From positions 1 to 5,242 of the forward strand of contig JAODNG010000450.1 of the NCBI GenBank assembly GCA_025465385.1: a stretch of 5,242 nucleotides of DNA, written 5' to 3'. The number at the start of each line of letters is the position of its first letter. Position 1 is the first letter of the stretch. The notes beneath the pieces were generated by a model. It ran no database searches and was not told the DNA's origin. It was given only the letters and a program-made list of their open reading frames with translations. This stretch comes from Pseudonocardiales bacterium (lineage in GTDB: Bacteria; Actinomycetota; Actinomycetes; Mycobacteriales; Pseudonocardiaceae). The translations under genes were made by a program, and so were the position numbers. This document shows, piece by piece, positions 1-4,753 of this stretch.

Positions 1-524
1 ACTACGAACTGGCCTTCGCGGCGACGAAGGCGGCTCTGATGTACCTGGTCGCGCTGCTGGGTTTGCGGTTGGCACCCCGTCGCACGCTCGCACAGTGGAC
101 CGCGATCGACTTCGCCGCGGCGGTGGCCATCGGCGCCATCGTCGGCCGGACCGCGATCGCCGGCGACCAGTCTTTCGCGGTCGGCGCGGTCGCGCTCGTG
201 ACCATCCTCGCCGCCCACTGGATCGCTACGGTCGGCCGGTTCAACTCTTGGATCGTCAATCTCGTCGACCACCGGGTAAGGGTCCTCGTTGACCACGGCC
301 GGCTTCGCGATGACCAACTGCGGCTATGCGGCCTGACCGAAAGCGAGGTGCTTGCACAGCTGCGCCGACACGGCGTCGCCAGCGTCAGCGAGCTGCGCTA
401 CGTGCTATACGAGACGAAAGGCGAACTCACGATCGTCCGCGAACCGGGCGACGGGAGCCCCGACTCCGAGCTCGTACGGATTGGGTTGCGGGATGCGGCG
501 GACTTTCCGCAACGCGATTCATGA
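1..524 (+). CDS. DUF421 / YetF-type membrane protein, 5' truncated by window edge
   Basis: The frame is open from base 3 and ends at TGA 522-524, giving 173 residues; the true start lies upstream of the window, so the ATG at 39 is probably internal. The visible protein begins with hydrophobic segments (roughly residues 3-22, 32-50 and 57-73) separated by short basic or polar loops, then a soluble C-terminal domain. The sequences RTLAQWTAIDFAAAVAIG and VLVDHGRLRDDQL...LTESEVLAQLRRHGVASVSELRYVLYE match the layout of the DUF421/YetF family: three membrane helices, then a small alpha/beta domain with the 'gv.sl.evryavlE' pattern. The biochemical role of the family is not established, and this piece shows no catalytic motif. 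A hairpin just after the stop and a 386-base gap before the oxidase suggest a separate transcription unit. Family assignment is by pattern recognition. Confidence 0.85.
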   Translation, partial: YELAFAATKAALMYLVALLGLRLAPRRTLAQWTAIDFAAAVAIGAIVGRTAIAGDQSFAVGAVALVTILAAHWIATVGRFNSWIVNLVDHRVRVLVDHGRLRDDQLRLCGLTESEVLAQLRRHGVASVSELRYVLYETKGELTIVREPGDGSPDSELVRIGLRDAADFPQRDS

Positions 525-845
525 GCCGCCTGAGGCGGGGTGTTGCCCCACCGGGTACGCCGTCGCGACGACCCGGAGCGGCAGAGCCTGCACGGCCAGT
601 TGATCAGCGGCTGTCTCGTCAAATGCGGTGGACCGGTTCGAACCCGCCCGCGGTTCAATCCTTCGTCTTTCGCAGTACCGACGATCACCGGAGGGTGCGC
701 CGGTATTTCCGTGACCACGGTTGGGCGGTGCGGGTGCCGCGACAGCTGAAAGACTTACCCGGGCAACGGATTTCTTGGGGGCGCTGGACTGGGCGAAGAG
801 CGGTCCTGAGTTCATCTAGCCGGCCACGAGGAGAGGGGCGCATTC
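525..845. other. Non-coding gap between DUF421 gene and oxidase leader
   Basis: No gene could be supported on either strand in these 321 bases. Open frames that cross it translate into Arg/Pro/Ser-rich sequence with no SD and no recognisable domain. Besides the post-stop hairpins it holds a perfect 10-base palindrome GGTTCGAACC (635-644), a short dyad ACCGG (687-691) / CCGGT (700-704), and the purine-rich SD tract at 828-838 that belongs to the next small ORF. The promoter for the oxidase is presumably here, but I see no convincing -35/-10 pair. Confidence 0.6.
526..549 (+). terminator. GC-rich hairpins just after the DUF421 stop, possible terminator
   Basis: CCGCC (526-530) and GGCGG (534-538) form a 5-bp stem with a TGA loop, beginning one base after the stop codon. 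An alternative overlapping stem is GGGG (537-540) with CCCC (546-549). There is no T-run behind either. High-GC actinobacteria often use hairpins without a U tail, but the stem is short, so this is only a candidate. Confidence 0.3.
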
Positions 846-911
846 ATGGTCGCCGCACACGCCAAGTTCACCGAGTCCGTGAAAGAGAAACTGCCCGGAG
901 GTGAGCGCTGA
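846..911 (+). CDS. 21-residue small ORF, translationally coupled to the oxidase (possible leader peptide)
   Basis: ATG 846 to TGA 909-911 encodes MVAAHAKFTESVKEKLPGGER. The start has a strong purine-rich SD, GAGGAGAGGGG (828-838), with GAGAGG ending nine bases before the ATG. The stop overlaps the oxidase ATG by one base (TGATG), the usual geometry of translational coupling, and the oxidase SD lies inside the last codons. By hand count the G+C at codon positions 1/2/3 is about 67/43/76 %, the pattern of real high-GC coding sequence, though 21 codons is a very small sample. The peptide has a charged, helix-like middle (KFTESVKEKL) and no signal or metal motif. I do not recognise it. It could be a leader peptide whose translation opens the oxidase start, a tiny functional protein, or a gene remnant. 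A chance ORF cannot be excluded. Confidence 0.45.
   Translation: MVAAHAKFTESVKEKLPGGER
897..904 (+). promoter_or_regulatory. Ribosome binding site fixing the oxidase start
   Basis: GGAGGTGA is a near-perfect match to the anti-SD of 16S rRNA and lies six bases before ATG 911. The next in-frame ATG (968, residue 20) has no SD, so this site decides the start. It lies within the preceding 21-codon ORF, so ribosomes translating that ORF must cross it. Confidence 0.9.
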
Positions 912-3900
912 TGGCGGTGACCGAGCTCGGCATCCCAGCGCGTCCGGACACCCCGTCCACCGCCGCGATGTCGGCGGTGGAGAAGATCAACGTCTCGGGC
1001 CTGGAAAAACACCTGCGCCGGCACGTCTCCGGTGAGGTCCGCTTCGACGCCGGCTCGCTGGCGATGTACGCGTCGGACGCGTCGAATTTCCGGCAGGTGC
1101 CGATCGGCGTGGTGGTACCCCGCACCGTCGACGACGTCGTCGCCACGGTGGACGCCTGCCACCGCTACCGGGCGCCGGTGCTATCCCGCGGCGGTGGTAC
1201 CAGCCTGTCGGGCGAGACGGTCAACGTCGCGGTGGTCATCGACTTCTCCAAGTACCTCACCGGGATCGGGGAAATCGAGGTTGCCCGCAAGCTGGTCACC
1301 GCGGAACCCGGGGTGATCAACGAGCAGCTCAACCGGGCCACCGCCAAGCACGGGCTGGTCTTCGGCCCGGATCCCTCCTCGCACTCCCGGTGCACGATCG
1401 GCGGCAATGTCGGCAACAACTCCTGCGGCGTCCACTCCGTCCAAGCGGCGTTCTATGGCCCCGGACCGCGTACTTCGGACAACACCGAAGCGCTGGAGAT
1501 ACTGACCTACGACGGTGCCCGGTTCTGGGTCGGGGTCGACGAGGAACAGCACCTCGACGAGATTATCGCCGCTGGCGGCCGCAAGGCCGAGATCTACGCC
1601 AAGCTGCGCGATCTGCGCGACCGCTACGCCGACGACATCCGGGCCGGTTACCCGTCGGTGGAGGAACTGCCCCGGCGGGTGTCGGGCTACAACCTCGACG
1701 AGCTGCTGCCGGAGAAGGGCTTCAACGTCGCCCGCGCCCTGGTCGGCACCGAGGGGACCTGCGCGACGGTGCTGCAGGCAACCCTCAAGCTCATCCCTGG
1801 TTTGTTTCAACGCACTCTTGTGCTTGTGCAGTACGACGACATCGTCGACGCGGCCACCCACATTCTGGAGATCAGGGACTGGAAGCCGATCGGGCTGGAG
1901 GCCGTCGACCACCTACTCATCAACGACCAGCAGCTCAAGGCGTTGGACAAGGAGGGCATCGAGGAACTGCCCCGCCGCGGTGGTGACCACGCCTGGCTGC
2001 TGGTGCAGTTCGGGGCCGACACCGCGACGGAATCGCTCACTCGCGCCGAACAGTTCGCCGCCTGGCTACGCGAGGACAAGGGCTACGAGGCCGACCGCAT
2101 CGTCGTCTCCAAGAGCCGTCGGGAGGGTGGCAACAGCGAGGACCTGTGGGAGATCCGGGAAAGCGGGCTGGGCTCCACCACGTTTCCTCCCGACGGGGGC
2201 GATCACTGGCCCGGCTGGGAGGACTCCGCGGTGCCGCCGGCCAAGGTCGGTGACTACCTGCGTGAACTGCTGGCGCTCTACGACAAGCACGGCCTGCGCG
2301 GCGCGTTCTACGGTCACCTCGGGGAAGGCTGCATCCATTCCCGGATCAACTTCGACTTGCGCACCGTCGACGGCATCGCTACGTACCGAGCCTTCCTGGA
2401 AGAGGCCGGCGACCTCGTCGTCTCCTACGGGGGCTCGCTGTCCGGCGAGCACGGCGACGGCCAGCAGCGCGCCGAGCTGCTCGGCAAGCAGTACGGGCCG
2501 CGGCTGCTCGCCGCGATGCGGGAGTTCAAGGCGATCTGGGACCCGGACTGGAAGATGAACCCGGGCAAGGTCGTCGATGCGTACCGCTTCGATGAGAACC
2601 TGCGGCTGGGTACCGACTACAACCCGGCCCGACCGGACGTCGCCTTCTCCTATCCCCAGGACGGCGGGGACTTTGCGCACGCCACGCTGCGCTGTGTGGG
2701 TGTCGGTAAGTGCAGGGTGCCCGACGCGACACAGACCATGTGCCCCAGCTACCAGGTCACCCGGGAGGAGAAGCACTCCACCCGAGGGCGGGCCCGGCTG
2801 CTGTTCGAGATGCTGCGCGGCGAGGTGATCACCGACGGTTGGCAGTCCCGGGAGGTCGCCGACGCGCTGGACCTGTGCCTGGCCTGCAAGGGCTGCACCA
2901 CCGACTGCCCGGTGGACGTGGACATGCCGACCTACAAGTCGGAGTTCCTGCACCACCATTACCGCTCGTGGCGGCGGTGGCGGCCGCGCTGCGCCTACGC
3001 GTTCGGCTTCATCGACCAGGTATCTCGGGTCGCCGCCCTGATGCCCGAGCTGGTCAACGCCTTCACCCAGACTCCGGGGCTGTCCCGACTGGCCAAGCTC
3101 GCCGCCGGGATCGACCGCCGCCGGCCGCTGCCGACATTCGCACCGGTCACCTTGCAGCAATGGTTCCGCGACCGCGGCGGGTCAGCTAACCCCTCTGGGC
3201 GCCGGGTGGTGCTGTTCCCGGATACGTTCAACAACCATTTGCACACCGACGTCGGGGTGGCATGCGTGGAGGCCGTCGAGGCAGCCGGCTGGCAGGTTGT
3301 CATGCCACAGGTGCACGTGTGCTGTGGTCGGCCGCTGTACGACTATGGGTTCTTGGACAGCGCCCGGCGCTACCTTCACCGGGTGCTCGACGTGCTGCGC
3401 GACGACATCCGCGCTGGCACTCCGGTGGTCGGAATGGAGCCGAGCTGCCTGGCGGTCTTCAAAGACGAACTGGGCAAGTTGCTGCCGCACGACGACGACG
3501 CCCAGCGGCTGGCTCGCAACGCCTACCACTTCGGAGAGTTCTTCACGACCTTCCACATCGAGCCGCCGCACCTCGACCGCGGCGCCCTGGTGTGGGGACA
3601 CTGCCACCACCGCGCCACCGGCGGGATGAGCCCCGAGCATCAGCTGCTCACGCGGATGGGCGTGACCGTACAACCGCTGAAAGGTGGCTGCTGCGGTCTG
3701 GCCGGATCGTGGGGTTTCGAGAACGGCAAGTACGACATCTCCGTGCAATGCGGGGAACAGGCACTACTGCCCGCGGTGCGCTCCGCGGAGTTGGACACCG
3801 TGATCGTCGCCGACGGCTTTTCCTGCAAGACGCAGATCGAGCAGGGCGGCACCGGGCGCGGCGCGCTGCACGTGGCGCAGGTGATGAAGATGGCCCGCGA

Positions 3901-4072
3901 GCACGGCCCGGACGGTCACCGCAGCGAGTTCCCGGAACAGCTGTACAACCACGTCCGCCCGGCGCCGGCCATCGCTCGCCGCGCCCGCCGGCTGGCCACC
4001 ATCGGCCTCTCCGTCGCCGCGATCGGCGCCGGTGCCGCCGTCGCGCGGCGGCTGCTCACCAGCCACCGCTAA
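911..4072 (+). CDS. Fused FAD-linked oxidase / 4Fe-4S / CCG-domain protein, YdiJ-like D-2-hydroxyacid dehydrogenase
   Basis: This 1053-residue protein probably oxidises a D-2-hydroxyacid (2-hydroxyglutarate, lactate or glycolate type; substrate not readable) with FAD and passes electrons through Fe-S clusters to a membrane acceptor. The N-terminal half is a VAO/GlcD-type flavoprotein: the FAD-binding domain spans about 60-295, with SRGGGTSLSGE (92-102), PDPSSHSRCTIGGNVGNNSCG around 154-174 and GTEGTCA (279-285). The C-terminal substrate domain spans about 300-555, with LWEIRESG (412-419), GHLGEGCIHSRINFD (468-482), SGEHGDG (511-517) and MNPGK (549-553). Next come ferredoxin-like cysteines C595, C601, C611 and C656-X2-C659-X2-C662-X3-C666-P. 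Two GlcF-type CCG repeats follow: C804-C805-G with C846, and C898, C927-C928-G with C972. Length matches single-chain YdiJ-type enzymes (about 1000 residues), in which GlcD and GlcF functions are fused. A hydrophobic stretch at 1028-1045 between Arg clusters may be a membrane tail. The start is set by the SD at 897-904. Confidence 0.95.
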   Translation: MAVTELGIPARPDTPSTAAMSAVEKINVSGLEKHLRRHVSGEVRFDAGSLAMYASDASNFRQVPIGVVVPRTVDDVVATVDACHRYRAPVLSRGGGTSLSGETVNVAVVIDFSKYLTGIGEIEVARKLVTAEPGVINEQLNRATAKHGLVFGPDPSSHSRCTIGGNVGNNSCGVHSVQAAFYGPGPRTSDNTEALEILTYDGARFWVGVDEEQHLDEIIAAGGRKAEIYAKLRDLRDRYADDIRAGYPSVEELPRRVSGYNLDELLPEKGFNVARALVGTEGTCATVLQATLKLIPGLFQRTLVLVQYDDIVDAATHILEIRDWKPIGLEAVDHLLINDQQLKALDKEGIEELPRRGGDHAWLLVQFGADTATESLTRAEQFAAWLREDKGYEADRIVVSKSRREGGNSEDLWEIRESGLGSTTFPPDGGDHWPGWEDSAVPPAKVGDYLRELLALYDKHGLRGAFYGHLGEGCIHSRINFDLRTVDGIATYRAFLEEAGDLVVSYGGSLSGEHGDGQQRAELLGKQYGPRLLAAMREFKAIWDPDWKMNPGKVVDAYRFDENLRLGTDYNPARPDVAFSYPQDGGDFAHATLRCVGVGKCRVPDATQTMCPSYQVTREEKHSTRGRARLLFEMLRGEVITDGWQSREVADALDLCLACKGCTTDCPVDVDMPTYKSEFLHHHYRSWRRWRPRCAYAFGFIDQVSRVAALMPELVNAFTQTPGLSRLAKLAAGIDRRRPLPTFAPVTLQQWFRDRGGSANPSGRRVVLFPDTFNNHLHTDVGVACVEAVEAAGWQVVMPQVHVCCGRPLYDYGFLDSARRYLHRVLDVLRDDIRAGTPVVGMEPSCLAVFKDELGKLLPHDDDAQRLARNAYHFGEFFTTFHIEPPHLDRGALVWGHCHHRATGGMSPEHQLLTRMGVTVQPLKGGCCGLAGSWGFENGKYDISVQCGEQALLPAVRSAELDTVIVADGFSCKTQIEQGGTGRGALHVAQVMKMAREHGPDGHRSEFPEQLYNHVRPAPAIARRARRLATIGLSVAAIGAGAAVARRLLTSHR

Positions 4073-4112
4073 ATATGCCCCACCGTGGCCGCCTGCTCCT
4101 CGCTCCACCGCA

Positions 4113-4133
4113 GGAACCGGCGAAAGCCGGTCC
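4113..4133 (+). terminator. Hairpin with GAAA tetraloop after the oxidase
   Basis: ACCGGC (4116-4121), loop GAAA (4122-4125) and GCCGGT (4126-4131) form a perfect 6-bp stem with a stable GNRA loop. GG (4113-4114) and CC (4132-4133) can extend it across one bulged A. It starts 41 bases after the oxidase stop. The only T-run behind it is TTTT at 4148-4151, 15 bases beyond the stem, so classical intrinsic termination is uncertain. Its 3' arm can also pair with 4221-4229 (see findings). Confidence 0.4.
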
Positions 4134-4150
4134 GGAACGTCAGCAGGTTT

Positions 4151-4156
4151 TATACT
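4151..4156 (+). promoter_or_regulatory. Possible -10 box TATACT for the 35-codon ORF
   Basis: TATACT matches five of six bases of the sigma-70/SigA -10 consensus in an otherwise GC-rich stretch. No clear -35 is found 16-18 bases upstream (the sequence is around CGGTCC), as is common in actinobacterial promoters. Transcription would begin near 4163, leaving a leader of about 150 bases before ATG 4315. Prediction from the sequence only. Confidence 0.35.
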
Positions 4157-4162
4157 GACCGT

Positions 4163-4314
4163 CCGCTAGGGGTGTGAGCCGTCGCACCATCCGAATACAT
4201 AAGCGAGCGCCGATGCAATGCCGGACCGGGCGACGCGTCTCACCTCGACGGACCTAAGCGAAGGAGCTTCGCCGCGTCGCGGTGGAGAGGTGGAGAGGTG
4301 GAGAGGTGGAGAAA
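4163..4314 (+). promoter_or_regulatory. Structured 5' leader of the 35-codon ORF, with SD-complementary segment
   Basis: Four pairings can be read directly. GGTGTG (4171-4176) with CGCACC (4183-4188) gives a 6-bp hairpin including one G-U. GCGACGCG (4230-4237) with CGCGTCGC (4273-4280) gives an 8-bp stem. Nested inside it, GCGAAG (4258-4263) with CTTCGC (4267-4272) gives a 6-bp hairpin that abuts the outer 3' strand. CACCTC (4241-4246), in the unpaired part of the big loop, is complementary to GAGGTG, which occurs three times in the SD repeats at 4281-4312. Such pairing would hide the ribosome site, so this may be a translational control element. It matches no riboswitch class that I recognise. 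GC-rich DNA gives many chance pairings, and the transcript start is itself a guess. Confidence 0.35.
4281..4312 (+). repeat. Four perfect tandem GGTGGAGA octamers forming a multi-copy ribosome binding site
   Basis: Four identical 8-base units fill 4281-4312 and end two bases before ATG 4315. Each junction creates GAGGTG, a six-base match to the anti-SD; the last one (4303-4308) lies six bases before the ATG, which is ideal spacing, and GGAG (4308-4311) is closer still. Tandem octamers can change copy number by slipped-strand mispairing. That would alter the leader length and number of SD copies without shifting any reading frame. Confidence 0.95.
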
Positions 4315-4422
4315 ATGACTACCGAGGCCATGGAGTTGCACCCCGAACGCGCCGACCTGTTCCACCACCAGCACCTGCGCCCAAATGCCGGTCAATACCC
4401 GCTCAGCCTCGGTGCCGCATGA
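4315..4422 (+). CDS. 35-residue Cys-free, His-rich peptide; candidate RiPP precursor
   Basis: ATG 4315 to TGA 4420-4422. The start follows repeated SD sites at ideal spacing. Hand-counted G+C at codon positions 1/2/3 is about 74/43/77 %, as expected for translated high-GC sequence. The peptide starts MTTEAMELHPERADLF, has a His cluster HHQH at 17-20, then LRPNAG (21-26), and ends QYPLSLGAA (27-35). It has one Tyr (28), one Phe (16), and no Cys or Trp, membrane segment or signal peptide. The small size, an acidic N-terminal part that could act as a leader, and a radical SAM enzyme gene downstream suggest the precursor of a modified peptide; Tyr28, the His residues or C-terminal residues would be candidate sites. 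I do not recognise the family. Other readings are a regulatory leader peptide or the N-terminal remnant of a lost gene. Confidence 0.6.
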   Translation: MTTEAMELHPERADLFHHQHLRPNAGQYPLSLGAA

Positions 4423-4460
4423 CCGAGAGCAGTACCCACGACCAACTTATGCATCAGTAG
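4419..4460 (+). CDS. 13-codon ORF overlapping the peptide stop by ATGA
   Basis: ATG 4419-4421 overlaps TGA 4420-4422 in the four-base ATGA arrangement typical of translationally coupled actinobacterial genes. It encodes only MTESSTHDQLMHQ before TAG 4458-4460. The geometry suggests that a second gene once followed, or that this is a very short coupled peptide. No homology is recognisable at this length, and an ATGA overlap by chance is quite likely. Confidence 0.2.
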   Translation: MTESSTHDQLMHQ

Positions 4461-4512
4461 GGCGCCTACATCAATTGTTCACCTTACAAGCTTCCGCTTA
4501 CGTCGATGGACT

Positions 4513-4578
4513 AGACGCCATCTCGCGCCGTGCGCGGGCCCTTAGCCGAAGTGGCAGCTAGATTGCATTTTGGCGTCT
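4513..4578. repeat. 8-bp inverted repeat enclosing smaller stems
   Basis: AGACGCCA (4513-4520) is the exact reverse complement of TGGCGTCT (4571-4578). Between them, CGCGC (4524-4528) / GCGCG (4532-4536) and TAGC (4543-4546) / GCTA (4557-4560) can each form a small hairpin, giving a branched fold of 66 bases. An 8-bp match is expected by chance about once in a spacer this long, so it is recorded as an observation. It could be a terminator for the peptide transcript or a structured RNA. Confidence 0.3.
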
Positions 4579-4680
4579 GCACCCGGTGGTGTCGCGTACT
4601 CGCGCCGCTCCGTGCGGTGCTGGCCTGCGTTCTTGCAATCCGACCGGCGTGATTACCGTGCCGCTTAATTCGCCTCATCG

Positions 4681-4724
4681 GGTTAACTTGTGATCCCGGT
4701 CTAGATCATGCTGCATAATTAACC
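4681..4724. promoter_or_regulatory. Nested dyad and AT-rich promoter-like region before the radical SAM gene
   Basis: GGTTAA (4681-4686) and TTAACC (4719-4724) are exact inverted repeats. Inside them, TGATC (4691-4695) and GATCA (4704-4708) form an 18-base dyad with an 8-base centre, of a size typical for a dimeric repressor. TTGTGA (4688-4693) resembles a -35 box and CATAAT (4714-4719) a -10 box, but their 20-base spacing is too long for a standard SigA promoter. Transcription from here would start about 30 bases before the GTG at 4754. Plausible promoter/operator, not proven. Confidence 0.35.
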
Positions 4725-4753
4725 TACATTATCGGCTCGTGGATTGGGGCTCG

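Larger units (their letters stand above)
4461..4753. other. Non-coding, less GC-rich spacer between peptide ORF and radical SAM gene
   Basis: These 293 bases hold no supported gene. G+C falls towards the 3' end; by hand count 4661-4740 is about 46 %. Stop codons are frequent in all + frames and no start has a convincing SD. It contains an 8-bp inverted repeat (4513-4520 / 4571-4578) enclosing smaller stems, and a nested dyad with AT-rich promoter-like sequence (4681-4724). It most likely holds the promoter and control region of the radical SAM gene; decayed coding sequence is an alternative. Confidence 0.6.

Noticed and set aside
631..660. tRNA T-arm-like GGTTCGAACCC followed by GGTTCAATCC
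   Set aside because: The T stem pairs over only about three bases, and no acceptor, anticodon or D stems could be fitted.
326..904. 192-codon + strand frame spanning the DUF421 end and the gap
   Set aside because: Out of frame with the DUF421 gene it overlaps; Arg-rich product, no SD, no recognisable domain.
1181..1912. 243-codon - strand frame inside the oxidase
   Set aside because: Same reason: a composition shadow of the sense gene, with low-complexity Val/Gly/Asp/Gln-rich product.
2066..3160. Long open frame of 364 codons on the - strand inside the oxidase gene
   Set aside because: It lies wholly antisense to a gene with unmistakable domain motifs. Long antisense frames are normal in high-GC coding DNA, and its translation shows no domain.
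4281..4312. Similarity of GAGAGGTGGAG to the 5' core of SAM-I riboswitches
   Set aside because: The other conserved SAM-I parts (such as the GAUGAAG/CAACC-type segments) are absent, and the match is explained by the SD octamers.
4281..4312. Tandem repeat considered as CRISPR-like
   Set aside because: The units are 8 bases with no spacers.
4218..4460. 80-codon frame running through the octamer repeats and over the 35-codon ORF
   Set aside because: No SD at its start, Arg/Pro/Gly-rich product, and it would translate the repeat tract. The 35-codon frame has the better start and codon-position pattern. Only its last 13 codons are listed, because of the ATGA overlap.
4530..4652. 40-codon GTG-start ORF with three Cys and one Trp (contains CTRWC), considered as a second precursor
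   Set aside because: No SD before the GTG, rare-type codons, and a weaker codon-position G+C pattern (about 67 % at position 3, 58 % at position 2).
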